Of a stretch of DNA of 64,000 nt, positions 43,197 to 53,827 are shown in pieces. This stretch comes from Oscillospiraceae bacterium (GTDB taxonomy: Bacteria > Bacillota > Clostridia > Oscillospirales > CAG-272): positions 19,735 through 83,734 of the forward strand of contig QAKK01000004.1 in assembly GCA_003343845.1 (NCBI GenBank), in the 5' to 3' direction. The first letter of the stretch is position 1. Each line of letters opens with the position of its first letter. The notes beneath the pieces are model-generated. The model saw only the letters and a program-made list of their open reading frames with translations. It ran no database searches and was not told the origin of the DNA. A program made the position numbers and the translations under genes.

Positions 43197-44777
43197 ATGT
43201 ACACAGTCGTATTTGCGGACGATGAGGTCGAACTGCGGCAGGCGATCCTGCAAAGGATCGACTGGGAGGGGCTCGGCTTTTCCGTCGTGGCAGACGCCGA
43301 AAACGGCGTGGAAGCGCTGGAGGCGGTCGAGCAGTACGAGCCGGATCTGCTCATCACCGACATCCGGATGCCGCTGATGACCGGCATCGAGCTGGCGCGC
43401 CGGGTGCGCGAGGTCTGCCCCGCGACGCAGATCGTCTTCCTCAGCGGGTATGACGATTTCGGCTATGCGCAGGAGGCGATCCGCTATAATGTCATCAGCT
43501 ATCTGCTCAAGCCGATCTCCGCTGCCGAGCTGTCCGAGGAGCTGGGGCACATCCGCGCCAAAATGGATGCGCGCCTGGAGGAACTACGCCATGCGGGCGC
43601 CAACCCACAGACGGAAAAGCGGCTGGCGGAAACCGAATTTCTGCTGCCGCTCCTGCTCGGCACCAGCGATGATTTTGAGCGCGACGAGGTGCTCTATGCC
43701 CGTGCCGCCGAGATCGGGCTGTTTGCCACGCCGCCGAAGCGCTTCTGCGTCGCCGTGGCAAAATTCAAGGGCGCAGACGGGCAGAACCGCACCATGGCGC
43801 GGCATATCCCGCTCACCGAGACGATTCTCTCAAAGTATATTTCGGTCTGCGTCTTCTTAGTCAACGGGCGGGTCGTGATCTTTGCCTATTCCGACAAGGA
43901 CAACAGCGAGAACTTCCGCATCGCGATGCAGGACCTCGTGCAGAGCGCCGCAAAGCTCTACAGCGAGACCTGCACGGTCGGTATCAGCCGCCTGTTCACC
44001 TCGATCTCGCAGAGCGCCGCCGCCTATTTTGAGGCGGTCACGGCGCGCCGCTATTCCACCGAGGGGGCAACGCCCCTGCGCTACATCACAGACCAGGAGC
44101 ACGGCTCAAAAAACGAATACGAGTACATCGAGAAGTCGGTCTTCCGCCTGGAGGAGCTGCTCAAGGTCGGCACGGAGGAGGCGCTCGCGTCCTTCCTCGA
44201 GGAGCTCTACCGCGAGTCCAATCAGCGCAGCAGCGACTATCTCGTCATTCAGATCCTGGCGACGGTCTACCGCACGGTCAGCACGGTCTCACAGAAGGAG
44301 GCGCTGACCGCGCTTGTCGCGGACAACCCGATCTATGCGCGCGTCGGTCTCGCCGAGCGCAGCGAGACCGTGCGGGACGAGCTGCGCCGCCTGTGCATGG
44401 ATGCGCGTAAGATCATCTCGGGCTACCGCACGCAGAGCTCGCAGCTGCTCTGCGACCGCGCCGTGGCGATCATCGAGGCGGACTACGCCGACGAGTCGCT
44501 CACGCTGACCGACGTCAGCACCCGCCTCGCCGTCAGCCCCAACTATCTCAGCGCCCTCATCAAGAAGAACAAGGGCGAGAACTTCGTCTCGCTGCTCACC
44601 GCATGCCGCATGCGGCACGCCTACGATCTCATCGTCTGCTCGACGATGAAGATCCTCGAGGTGGCGGAGCGCTGCGGCTACAGCGATCAGCATTATTTCA
44701 GCTATTGCTTCAAGAAGCACTACGGCATTTCGCCGAATAAAATGAGAGAAAACAGCAGGAGTACGGATGAAAGCTAA
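43197..44777 (+). CDS. yesN-like: YesN-type response regulator with AraC HTH
   Basis: 526 aa. Receiver domain with YTVVFADDEVELRQAIL, phospho-acceptor Asp in DLLITDIRMPLMTG, and the LSGYDDFGYAQEAI and ISYLLKPIS blocks. A central linker of about 260 aa follows, then a C-terminal AraC/XylS pair of HTHs (LTDVSTRLAVSPNYLSALIK, VAERCGYSDQHYFSYCFKKH). Such regulators control sugar transport operons. It overlaps the kinase gene by 11 bp. The start at 43197 follows a ggaggg SD. Confidence 0.93.
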   Translation: MYTVVFADDEVELRQAILQRIDWEGLGFSVVADAENGVEALEAVEQYEPDLLITDIRMPLMTGIELARRVREVCPATQIVFLSGYDDFGYAQEAIRYNVISYLLKPISAAELSEELGHIRAKMDARLEELRHAGANPQTEKRLAETEFLLPLLLGTSDDFERDEVLYARAAEIGLFATPPKRFCVAVAKFKGADGQNRTMARHIPLTETILSKYISVCVFLVNGRVVIFAYSDKDNSENFRIAMQDLVQSAAKLYSETCTVGISRLFTSISQSAAAYFEAVTARRYSTEGATPLRYITDQEHGSKNEYEYIEKSVFRLEELLKVGTEEALASFLEELYRESNQRSSDYLVIQILATVYRTVSTVSQKEALTALVADNPIYARVGLAERSETVRDELRRLCMDARKIISGYRTQSSQLLCDRAVAIIEADYADESLTLTDVSTRLAVSPNYLSALIKKNKGENFVSLLTACRMRHAYDLIVCSTMKILEVAERCGYSDQHYFSYCFKKHYGISPNKMRENSRSTDES

Positions 44778-46512
44778 AGAAATGCGGAAAACGCGGCGCA
44801 TCGGGCTTTCGACGCTGACGGTGGCGCTGCTCGGCGTGGCAGCCGCCGTCTTTGTGATCGTCGGCGCGTTCAGCTTTGTCGCCGTCTACGGACAGGCGAT
44901 GACGGCGGACACCTCGACCCGTGCCGAGCAGGCAACGCGGCAGACCGCAGCCGCGCTTGAAAACTATCTGCACAATATGGAAGAAAAGCTGGACCGTATC
45001 GCTGCCGAGGTCACGGACGAGAGCCTGACCGACACGGGCGAGCTGGACGTCGCGGTTCGTCTGTATACCGATGTGGAGGCGGTCATGCTCTGGCGGCGGG
45101 ACGGCAGCCTTGCGGTATGTTCGGCGGGCGGCAGAAAGGTGAAAACGCAGGCAGCGGGCAGCCTTTCCTTTGACGCGTGCGCCTTCGACAGCGCGGCGGA
45201 TTTCGTGATCTCGCTGCCGCACGTCGGCAACCTGTATGAAGATGATTATCCGTGGGTCGTCACATTGACGCGCCGCATGGATCCAGCAGTTTTCGGCAGC
45301 GATATGGCGATCGCCGTGGATTTCAGCTTCTCGGGCATCGCGCAGTACATTGACAACGTTGGCTTCGGGCGGCATGGCTATTGCTATGTGATCGACCGGG
45401 ACGGCGAAATGGTCTACCACCCGCAGCAGCAGATGCTGTACGCCGGGATCCGCGAGGAGAACGTGGACGAGATGACGGCGCTTGAAGACGGCGCGCATGT
45501 TTTTGACGACGCGATCCGCACGGTCTCGACCCTGTCGGACGGCTGGCGCGTCGTCGGCGTCAGTTACACCGATGAGCTTGCCGCCTCGCGGCGGCAGGCA
45601 GTCGTCCGCTTTGTGGCTGCCGTGCTGCTCTGCTGCGTGCTGATCGCTGCGGCGACGGTGCTGCTCTATGCCCGCATCGTCAACCGCCCGGTCAACCGTC
45701 TTGTGCGCGCGATGCAGGACTTTGAGCGTGCGGCGGAGACCTATGCCTATACCGGGGCGGACGAGCCCGTCACCGAGCTGCAAACGCTGTCGGATTCCTT
45801 CGGGCACATGGTCGGCATGGTGCAGGGTCTGATGGCGCAGATTAAGGCGGAGGAGCTTTCGCTCCGCAAGACCGAGCTGAAGGCGCTGCAGGCGCAGATC
45901 AATCCGCATTTTCTCTACAATACATTGGATTCGATCCAGTGGATGTGCGAGCAGGGGAAGAACGAGGACGCAATCAAGATGATCGGCGCGCTTGCCCGCC
46001 TGTTCCGCATCAGCATCAGCCGCGGGCACGAGCTGATCCCCATCCGGGACGAGCTGCGCCATGCGGAGAGCTATCTTGTCATTCAGAGCTATCGCTACCG
46101 CGATCGCTTTGCTTACAGTTTTGAGATCGACGAGAGTTTGCTTGATTGCCTGTGCAACAAGATCACGATCCAGCCGCTGATTGAGAACGCGATTTACCAC
46201 GGCATCGGCAACATGCCGGACGACGGCGTGATCACCGTGCGCGTCTTCCGCGATCCCGAGGCGGCGGCCCCGGACGCCGCCGACATTCTCATCGAGGTGG
46301 AGGACAACGGCGTCGGCATGACCGAGGCGCAGTGCGCCGCGATCCTCAAAAAGGAGCGCAGCGATTCCAGCGGCATCGGCATCAAGAATGTGAACGACCG
46401 GCTGAAGATCTTCTTCGGCGATAAATACGGCATCAGCATTCGCAGCGAGCTTGACGCGGGCACCTGCGTGACCGTGCGGCTGCCGCGCGTGGAAAAGGAG
46501 ACCGATGTATGA
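44767..46512 (+). CDS. yesM-like: YesM-type sensor histidine kinase
   Basis: 581 aa. First membrane helix about residues 18-42, an extracytoplasmic sensor domain (Cache-like, about 43-275), second helix about 278-300, HAMP, then the His_kinase domain with the phospho-acceptor in QINPHFLYNTLDSIQWM. A HATPase domain follows (LIENAIYHGIGN, VEDNGVGMTEAQC, SSGIGIKNVNDRLKIFFG). Phosphorylates the upstream YesN-like regulator. The adjacent lipoprotein binding-protein gene overlaps by 4 bp, suggesting the sugar signal arrives through that protein. Confidence 0.93.
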   Translation: MKAKEMRKTRRIGLSTLTVALLGVAAAVFVIVGAFSFVAVYGQAMTADTSTRAEQATRQTAAALENYLHNMEEKLDRIAAEVTDESLTDTGELDVAVRLYTDVEAVMLWRRDGSLAVCSAGGRKVKTQAAGSLSFDACAFDSAADFVISLPHVGNLYEDDYPWVVTLTRRMDPAVFGSDMAIAVDFSFSGIAQYIDNVGFGRHGYCYVIDRDGEMVYHPQQQMLYAGIREENVDEMTALEDGAHVFDDAIRTVSTLSDGWRVVGVSYTDELAASRRQAVVRFVAAVLLCCVLIAAATVLLYARIVNRPVNRLVRAMQDFERAAETYAYTGADEPVTELQTLSDSFGHMVGMVQGLMAQIKAEELSLRKTELKALQAQINPHFLYNTLDSIQWMCEQGKNEDAIKMIGALARLFRISISRGHELIPIRDELRHAESYLVIQSYRYRDRFAYSFEIDESLLDCLCNKITIQPLIENAIYHGIGNMPDDGVITVRVFRDPEAAAPDAADILIEVEDNGVGMTEAQCAAILKKERSDSSGIGIKNVNDRLKIFFGDKYGISIRSELDAGTCVTVRLPRVEKETDV

Positions 46513-47468
46513 AACGACTGTCTGTATGCGCGGCGCTCTGCCTTGCGCTCTGTCTTGCCTTTACCTCCTGCGCCGCCTATACGGCGAAGGAAACGACGAT
46601 CTATGTCATCACCAAGGGGACAGACTCCGACTTCTGGCAGAGCGTGCGCGCCGGGGTCAGTGCCGCTGCCGTGGAAAACGACGTGACGGCGATCTATGAG
46701 GGGCCGGACAGCGAGGAGGACTACGCCACGCAGAATCGCATGATCGACGAGGCGGTTGAGGCGGGCGCGGACGCGATCGTCTTCTCGGCAATCGATCGCT
46801 ACGAGACGAAAAAACACCTCGAGGACGCTGTGCGCAAGGGCGTGAAGCTCATTCTGATCGACAGCGGCGCCGATACCGAGATGGCGGAGAGCTTCATCGG
46901 CACGGACAACTACGCAGCGGGGAAAATGGTCTGCGAGGCGGTGCTCGACGGCATGGGCACGGAAAAGCCGCTCAAGGTCGGGCTTGTCAACTATGATGAG
47001 AACACCGAAAACGGCAGCAGCCGGGAGGAGGGCTTCCGTGATCGCGCCGCCGACGCGGCGAATATCGAGATCGTCGCCTCGGTGCATGTCGCATCGGATG
47101 CAGACATTGCCAAGCTCGCTGCCGTGTCCATGATGCGGGAGCACCCAGACATCAATGTGATCGTCGGCTTTAACGAGTGGATGACGCTCGGCGTCGGCTA
47201 CGCCATGCGCGAGCTGGGCACGGCGGCGGGGGTCTATGCCGTCGGTTTTGACAGCAATGTGGTGTCGGTCGGGATGCTGGAGACCGGGGAGATGGACGCG
47301 CTGATCGTACAGAATCCCTTTGCGATGGGCTACCTCGGCGTGGCGTCCGCCTGCGACGCGATCGCGGGAAAAACCCTTGACAAAAATGTCGACACGGCAA
47401 CCACCGTTGTGACAAAATCGAACATGTACGACCCCGATATTCAGCGCATTCTTTATCGCTTTAAGTAA
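46509..47468 (+). CDS. sugar-binding lipoprotein, probably the signal-input subunit of the two-component system
   Basis: 319 aa. Signal peptide with lipobox FTSC (about residue 21). Type I periplasmic binding fold (Peripla_BP_4): TKGTDSDFWQSVRAGVSAAA, ADAIVFSAIDRYETKKHLED, LILIDSGADTE, FIGTDNYAAGKMV, VGFNEWMTLGVGYAM, YAVGFDSNVVSVGMLETGEM. It is translationally coupled to the YesM-like kinase rather than to the permease genes, and a second, full binding-protein gene follows, so this copy probably presents sugar to the kinase. That is inference from layout. Confidence 0.85.
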   Translation: MKRLSVCAALCLALCLAFTSCAAYTAKETTIYVITKGTDSDFWQSVRAGVSAAAVENDVTAIYEGPDSEEDYATQNRMIDEAVEAGADAIVFSAIDRYETKKHLEDAVRKGVKLILIDSGADTEMAESFIGTDNYAAGKMVCEAVLDGMGTEKPLKVGLVNYDENTENGSSREEGFRDRAADAANIEIVASVHVASDADIAKLAAVSMMREHPDINVIVGFNEWMTLGVGYAMRELGTAAGVYAVGFDSNVVSVGMLETGEMDALIVQNPFAMGYLGVASACDAIAGKTLDKNVDTATTVVTKSNMYDPDIQRILYRFK

Positions 47469-47551
47469 TTTTGCATAAAAAATAGAACATTTATTCGTCT
47501 TATATGTACAATTCGCCGTTGATTTTTCAACAAGGTGCATAAGAAATTCTA

Positions 47552-47580
47552 TTTCAATCAAACCGAATATTTTTTATAAT
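47552..47580 (+). promoter_or_regulatory. promoter of the Mgl-type transporter operon
   Basis: TTTCAA, 17 bp, TATAAT, in an AT-rich 164-bp gap. The poor -35 fits control by an activator such as the YesN-like regulator. Confidence 0.6.
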
Positions 47581-47632
47581 TAAGGTGTCAAAAGGGCTTG
47601 ACGCCCTAAAAAATTATTCGGAGGATCAGACC

Positions 47633-48703
47633 ATGAAAAAGTTAACGGCAATTCTTCTTGCAGCCCTTCTCGTGTTCAGCTTCGCGGCATGCGGACAGAA
47701 CGGCGGACCGGGCAAGACGGGTGAAGTCTCCGTCTTCTACTACACCTTCAGCGATACGTACATCTCGAGCGTCCGCACGGCGATGGACTCCTACCTGAAG
47801 GCAAACAACATCGAGTTCAACAACTACGATGCAAACGGCAACCAGACCACACAGACCGAGCAGGTCCAGACGGCGATCGCCAAGGGCTCCTCGATGCTGA
47901 TCGTCAACGTAGTTGACACCGGCTCGAACGACGCGGCGCAGAACATCGTCAACCTTGCAAAGGCTGCCAACATCCCGGTCGTCTTCTTTAACCGTTCGGT
48001 TGACGAGTCGGTCGTATCCAGCTATGACAAGTGCGTCTTCGTCGGCACCGACTATGAGATGGCAGGTCACATGCAGGGTAAGATGATCGGCGAGTACCTC
48101 GTTGAGAACTACGGCAAGGTCGACCTCAACGGCGACGGCAAGATCAGCTACGTCATGTTCAAGGGTCAGGAAGGCAACATGGAGGCGATCGCACGCACCC
48201 AGTACGGCGTGGATGACTGCAACGCAGTCCTCACGGCGGCAGGCAAACCGTTCCTCGAGTTCTACGATCCTTCCAACACTGATAAGTACCTCGTTGACCA
48301 GGACGGTCTGTGGTCCTCTGCGGCTGCAACCAACTACCTCAGCACGGTGCTCGCACAGTACAGCGAGGCAAACGGCAACATGATCGAGCTGGTCATCGCC
48401 AACAACGATGAGATGGCGCTCGGCGCGATCTCCGCACTCCAGGCAGCAGGTTACAACACCGGCAGCGGCAAGGTCATCCCGGTCTTCGGCGTGGACGCAA
48501 CCGACGCGGCAAAGAACGCGATCGCAAACGGCTCGATGATCGGCACGATCAAGCAGGATGCGGACGGCATGGCAAACGTGCTGGTGCAGCTCACCAAGAA
48601 CTTCCGTGACGGCAAGGCAACCTTCGACGGTGTGGATGCGGCAAACGTCATCGGCACCTGGAGAGTCAACATTCCTTACGCAACGTATACGGGCGAGAAC
48701 TGA
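47633..48703 (+). CDS. mglB-like: galactose/ribose-class ABC substrate-binding lipoprotein
   Basis: 356 aa. Lipobox FAAC (about residue 22) after MKKLTAILLAALLVFS. Type I binding fold as in MglB: YYTFSDTYISSVRTAMDSYL, IPVVFFNRSVDESVV, FVGTDYEMAGHMQGKMIGEY, VMFKGQEGNMEAIAR, IANNDEMALGAISALQAAGY, PVFGVDATDAAKNAI, GTIKQDADGMA. The conserved NND and GVD sugar contacts favour galactose or a methyl-galactoside, but glucose is possible. The start at 47633 has a cggagg SD. Codon use indicates high expression. Confidence 0.9.
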   Translation: MKKLTAILLAALLVFSFAACGQNGGPGKTGEVSVFYYTFSDTYISSVRTAMDSYLKANNIEFNNYDANGNQTTQTEQVQTAIAKGSSMLIVNVVDTGSNDAAQNIVNLAKAANIPVVFFNRSVDESVVSSYDKCVFVGTDYEMAGHMQGKMIGEYLVENYGKVDLNGDGKISYVMFKGQEGNMEAIARTQYGVDDCNAVLTAAGKPFLEFYDPSNTDKYLVDQDGLWSSAAATNYLSTVLAQYSEANGNMIELVIANNDEMALGAISALQAAGYNTGSGKVIPVFGVDATDAAKNAIANGSMIGTIKQDADGMANVLVQLTKNFRDGKATFDGVDAANVIGTWRVNIPYATYTGEN

Positions 48704-48741
48704 GCAGGAGACAAAAGGGGCGTTCGCTCGCGCCCCGCGGT

Positions 48742-48770
48742 GTAAAAGGGGCGGCTTCCGCCCCTTTTAC
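48742..48770 (+). repeat. strong intercistronic hairpin between mglB-like and mglA-like genes
   Basis: GTAAAAGGGGCGG ctt CCGCCCCTTTTAC, 13-bp perfect stem, preceded by a smaller stem GGGGCG/CGCCCC at 48717-48736. There is no long T run. Such stems protect the upstream binding-protein mRNA and lower downstream expression. Confidence 0.75.
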
Positions 48771-48794
48771 AAAACTTTGATTTAGGTGGTTGCT

Positions 48795-50324
<1,530 letters not shown>

Positions 50325-50338
50325 AAGAGGTTGGACAC

Positions 50339-51424
50339 ATGTCAGAAGTCAACGCAGTCAAGAAAAAGACACTCGGCGACCGCTTTGCCGAGTTCAAAGC
50401 CATGGAGGGCGCGGATAAGCGCCGCGTGATCAGCGGCGCGCTGATCAACAACGCCATGTACATTATCATCGCCATCGCGGTGATCTTCATTGCCATCAAG
50501 GTGCCGGCATTCGTCAGGCTACCGTCCATCATCAACATCATTTCGCTGACCGCAGCGAAGCTCCCGATCGCGCTCGGCATCGGCGGTGCCATCGTCCTCA
50601 CCGGTACGGATATTTCGGCGGGGCGATGCGTCGGTCTGACCGCCTGCATCGCGGCATCGCTCCTGCAGGTTGCCAGCTACTCCAACAAGATGTTCCCGAA
50701 CCTCGGCGTCATGCCGCTGTGGCTCGTCTTCTTGATCGTTGTGGCGGTCGGCGCGCTGGTCGGACTTGTCAACGGCTTCTTCGTTGCAAAGTTCAAGCTG
50801 CATCCCTTCATCGTCACGCTGTCCACGCAGCTGATCGTCTTCGGTTCCGTACTGATGTACCTCATGATCGGCACTAACAACGGGCAGACGCTGTCGGGTC
50901 TCGATGCGTCCTACACCGAGTTTGTCCGCGGCACGCTTTTCACCGTCGGCGGTGTTGCCGTACCGAAGTATGTGCTCTATGCCGTGATCCTCACGGCGCT
51001 GATGTGGGTCATCTGGAACAAGACCACCTTCGGCAAGAACATGTTCGCTGTCGGCTCCAATGAAGAGGCAGCAAACGTCTCCGGCGTCAACGTCTTCCTC
51101 ACCATCGTCCTCGTCTTTGTCCTTGCGGGCGCAATGTACGGCGTCACCGGCTTCATCGAGGGCGCGCGCATCGCATCCTGCTCGGCAAACACAGGTCTGA
51201 ACTACGAGTGCGACGCGATTGCAGCCTGCGTCATCGGCGGCGTATCCTTCGTCGGCGGCACGGGTAAGATCAGCGGTATCGTCATCGGCGTTCTGCTGCT
51301 CCAGATCATCTTCGCAGGTCTGAACTTCCTTTCGGTCTCCGCGAACATGCTCTACATCATCAAGGGTCTCATTATCCTTATCGCCTGCGCGATCGACATG
51401 AGAAAGTACCTCGTAAAGAAATAA
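50339..51424 (+). CDS. mglC-like: sugar ABC transporter permease, MglC/RbsC type
   Basis: 361 aa, about ten membrane helices, CUT2 permease. Recognisable stretches: LPIALGIGGAIVLTGTDISA GR-type loop, LVGLVNGFFVAKFKLHPFIV TLS, NKTTFGKNMFAVGSNEEAAN VSG, and CDAIAACVIGGVSFVGGTG KISG near the C-terminus. It begins 14 bp after the ATPase gene stop, with an aagagg SD. Confidence 0.94.
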   Translation: MSEVNAVKKKTLGDRFAEFKAMEGADKRRVISGALINNAMYIIIAIAVIFIAIKVPAFVRLPSIINIISLTAAKLPIALGIGGAIVLTGTDISAGRCVGLTACIAASLLQVASYSNKMFPNLGVMPLWLVFLIVVAVGALVGLVNGFFVAKFKLHPFIVTLSTQLIVFGSVLMYLMIGTNNGQTLSGLDASYTEFVRGTLFTVGGVAVPKYVLYAVILTALMWVIWNKTTFGKNMFAVGSNEEAANVSGVNVFLTIVLVFVLAGAMYGVTGFIEGARIASCSANTGLNYECDAIAACVIGGVSFVGGTGKISGIVIGVLLLQIIFAGLNFLSVSANMLYIIKGLIILIACAIDMRKYLVKK

Positions 51425-51443
51425 AACATAAGGAAAACACAAG

Positions 51444-51833
51444 ATGAATCAGAGTCCGGAAATCAGAACCGAAAATACATCCCCCGCACCGCGGCGCGGC
51501 GGTCTCTACAGCCGTGTGAAGGTGTCGGTGAAGACGCTCGACATCATCATTGTCGTGCTGATCGCCGCACTGGTTCTCTGCGTCGTTTTCATGGTCAGCC
51601 ACAACGGCTTTACCGTGACCTACGACACGCAGGGCGGCACCCCGGTGGAGAGCGTGCGCGTGCTGCACGGCGAGAGCGTTTCCCCCGAAACGCCGACGCG
51701 CGAGGGCTATCGCTTCGACGGCTGGTATCTGGATCGCGACTGTGTCTATCCGTTTGATCCCGCGACCGAAACGGTCACCGACAGCATGACGCTCTATGCG
51801 AAATGGGTCGATGCCGCTCTCCCGGAAACCTGA
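51444..51833 (+). CDS. membrane-anchored protein with one InlB B-repeat
   Basis: 129 aa. A short cytosolic N-terminus, one membrane helix (about residues 34-54, DIIIVVLIAALVLCVVFMV), then a single Listeria-Bacteroides (InlB B, Flg_new) repeat outside: VTYDTQGGTPVESVRVLHGE, PTREGYRFDGWYLDRDC, and SMTLYAKWV. The repeat has a beta-grasp fold usually found in large surface proteins. It starts 19 bp after the permease gene with an SD-like aagga, so it belongs to the mgl transcript; its link to sugar uptake is unknown. Confidence 0.75.
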   Translation: MNQSPEIRTENTSPAPRRGGLYSRVKVSVKTLDIIIVVLIAALVLCVVFMVSHNGFTVTYDTQGGTPVESVRVLHGESVSPETPTREGYRFDGWYLDRDCVYPFDPATETVTDSMTLYAKWVDAALPET

Positions 51834-51852
51834 AATCGACCAAATACAAAAG

Positions 51853-51886
51853 AGAAAGAGAGAATGCCATGCGTTCTCTCTTTCTT
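51853..51886 (+). terminator. hairpin at the end of the mgl operon
   Basis: GAAAGAGAGAA ... TTCTCTCTTTC, 11-bp AG-rich stem; weak T run. Confidence 0.55.
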
Positions 51887-51908
51887 ACGGATTAGGAAAG
51901 GAGTCAAT

Positions 51909-52913
51909 ATGAGTCTTTACAAAGCAAGCGACACCCGCTATACACAGACGGAATACACCCCCTGCGGGCGTTCCGGACTGAAGCTGCCGCGCGTCAGCCT
52001 CGGTCTGTGGCAGAACTTCGGTTCGGTCAACGTCTACGACAATGCGCGCGCGATGTGCCTTGTGGCATTTGACCACGGCATCACACATTTTGATCTCGCC
52101 AACAACTACGGACCCGTGCCGGGCAGCGCCGAGGAGAACTTCGGACGCATTCTGCGCGATGACCTGCACCCCTATCGCGACGAGCTGATCATCAGCACCA
52201 AGGCGGGCTATGACATGTGGGAAGGACCCTACGGCAGCGGCGGCAGCCGCAAGTATCTGATCGCCAGCCTGGATCAGAGCCTGCGCCGCATGGGGTTGGA
52301 CTATGTGGATATCTTTTACCACCATCGCATGACGCCTGAGACGCCGCTCGAGGAGAGCATGGAGGCACTCGCGCAGATCGTGCGGTCCGGCAAGGCGCTT
52401 TACGTCGGGCTTTCCAACTACGACGGACCGACCATGCAGCGCGCCGCCGCGATCCTTGCGTCGCTGCACGTGCCTTTTATCATCAACCAGAACCGCTACA
52501 GCATTCTCTGCCGCCTGCCCGAGAAGAACGGGCTGCTCGATGCGGCGGCACAGTCCGGCAAGGGCGTGATCTGCTTCAGCCCGCTGGCGCAGGGACTGCT
52601 TACCGACCGCTATCTCGGCGGCATTCCGCAGGACAGTCGCGCCGCGCGCAATGCAACGCTCAAGCAGTCCAAGCTCGGGGACGATACGCTTGCCTGCATC
52701 CGCACGCTGAACGGGATCGCCGCCGCACGCGGGCAGTCGCTTGCCGAAATGGCGCTTGCCTGGGTGCTGCGGGGCAAAGCCGTCACCTCGGTGCTGATCG
52801 GCGCCTCCTCGCCCGAGCAGATCCTCGACAACCTCGGCGCACTCCGGAACATCGCGTTCACCGCGGAGGAGCTTGCCGCCATCGATAGAGCCGCGGATGG
52901 CATCGAATACTGA
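51909..52913 (+). CDS. aldo/keto reductase, YghZ/MgrA-like
   Basis: 334 aa, NADPH-dependent (beta/alpha)8 barrel. Family blocks: LPRVSLGLWQNFG, FDHGITHFDLANNYGP (catalytic Asp and Tyr in THFDLANNYG), LIISTKAGYDMWEGPYGSGG, LRRMGLDYVDIFYHHRMTPE (catalytic His in the HHR), YVGLSNYDG, FSPLAQGLLTDRYLGGIP. The long form with YGSGGSRKYL matches E. coli YghZ, an L-glyceraldehyde-3-phosphate/methylglyoxal reductase. The start at 51909 has an aaaggag SD. Confidence 0.92.
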   Translation: MSLYKASDTRYTQTEYTPCGRSGLKLPRVSLGLWQNFGSVNVYDNARAMCLVAFDHGITHFDLANNYGPVPGSAEENFGRILRDDLHPYRDELIISTKAGYDMWEGPYGSGGSRKYLIASLDQSLRRMGLDYVDIFYHHRMTPETPLEESMEALAQIVRSGKALYVGLSNYDGPTMQRAAAILASLHVPFIINQNRYSILCRLPEKNGLLDAAAQSGKGVICFSPLAQGLLTDRYLGGIPQDSRAARNATLKQSKLGDDTLACIRTLNGIAAARGQSLAEMALAWVLRGKAVTSVLIGASSPEQILDNLGALRNIAFTAEELAAIDRAADGIEY

Positions 52914-52914
52914 G

Positions 52915-52940
52915 AAAAAGCCCTCTGCGGAGGGCTTTTT
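52915..52940 (+). terminator. terminator after the aldo/keto reductase gene
   Basis: AAAAAGCCCTC tgcg GAGGGCTTTTT. Confidence 0.93.
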
Positions 52941-52974
52941 GGATTGTATAGACCCACTTTTTGTCGAAACTGTG

Positions 52975-53004
52975 TTGACAGAGTCGGGCAATTCGTTGTA
53001 TAAT
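52975..53004 (+). promoter_or_regulatory. promoter of the SCP2-like/aminotransferase pair
   Basis: TTGACA, 18 bp, TATAAT. Confidence 0.8.
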
Positions 53005-53050
53005 ATTTTATTATTCTTTTTATTTTACACCCGATGGGGAGGGAATATAG

Positions 53051-53815
53051 ATGACCGAACAAAAGGCAATGGCGTATGTGAATATGTACGGCGTGCTCGG
53101 CGCACTGGAGAACCTGTGCGTGCTGGATGCTGAGGCAAAGGCGATCGTGCAGACGATCAAAAAGCCCGTGGCGCTCTGCTTTGACGTGAAGGACGGCCCC
53201 TGCCGCACCTTTCACTTTTCCGCAGAGGGCTGCCGCGTGACAGAGGGGAGCGACGGCTGCACCTGCAAGATGCACTTTGCGTCGCCCGCCGCATTCAACC
53301 GCATGATCGACGCGGGCAAGCCCGGCATGCCGGTCAAGGGCGTGGTCACGCTGTTGTCGTTCCTGACCGGTCCGTTCACAAAGCTCACCGATCGGCTTGC
53401 CGCCGTGCTGCGCCCCGACGAGGCGGCGCTTGCCGACCGCGCATTCTTTGAAAAAAACACGCTGATGACGATGTACGTCATCGCGGGCGCGATCTCGGGG
53501 CTTGCCAATTCGGATTCCATCGCGAAGATCTCCGCCGAAAATACGCCGGACGGCGATATTTCGCTCGGCATCCGGGACATCGCCGCCGTGACCATCCGCG
53601 TGCGCGACCATGTCTTCACCACGGTCAAAGCGCCGGCGGAAAATCCGCGCGCACTGATGGAATTTGCCGACATCGACCTTGCAAACGGACTGTTTAACGG
53701 CAAGGTCTCTACCATCAATGAAATGTGCAAGGGCAACATCCGGCTTGCCGGCGTGCTGTCCATGGTGGACAACGTCAACCGCATTCTCGACCGCGTGGCG
53801 GTCTACCTGGGTTAA
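53051..53815 (+). CDS. SCP2-like protein of unknown function
   Basis: 254 aa, no signal peptide. The first 130 residues look like a sterol-carrier-protein-2 type lipid-binding domain: FDVKDGPCRTFHFSAEGCRV, CKMHFASPAAFNRMIDAGKP, PVKGVVTLLSFLTGPFTKLT. The second half (NTLMTMYVIAGAISGLANSD, GDISLGIRDIAAVTIRVRDH) has no recognised motif. It is followed after 12 bp by an aminotransferase gene, so the two probably act in one pathway. The SCP2 assignment is by pattern and is tentative. Confidence 0.55.
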   Translation: MTEQKAMAYVNMYGVLGALENLCVLDAEAKAIVQTIKKPVALCFDVKDGPCRTFHFSAEGCRVTEGSDGCTCKMHFASPAAFNRMIDAGKPGMPVKGVVTLLSFLTGPFTKLTDRLAAVLRPDEAALADRAFFEKNTLMTMYVIAGAISGLANSDSIAKISAENTPDGDISLGIRDIAAVTIRVRDHVFTTVKAPAENPRALMEFADIDLANGLFNGKVSTINEMCKGNIRLAGVLSMVDNVNRILDRVAVYLG

Positions 53816-53827
53816 GGGGGCAGTACA

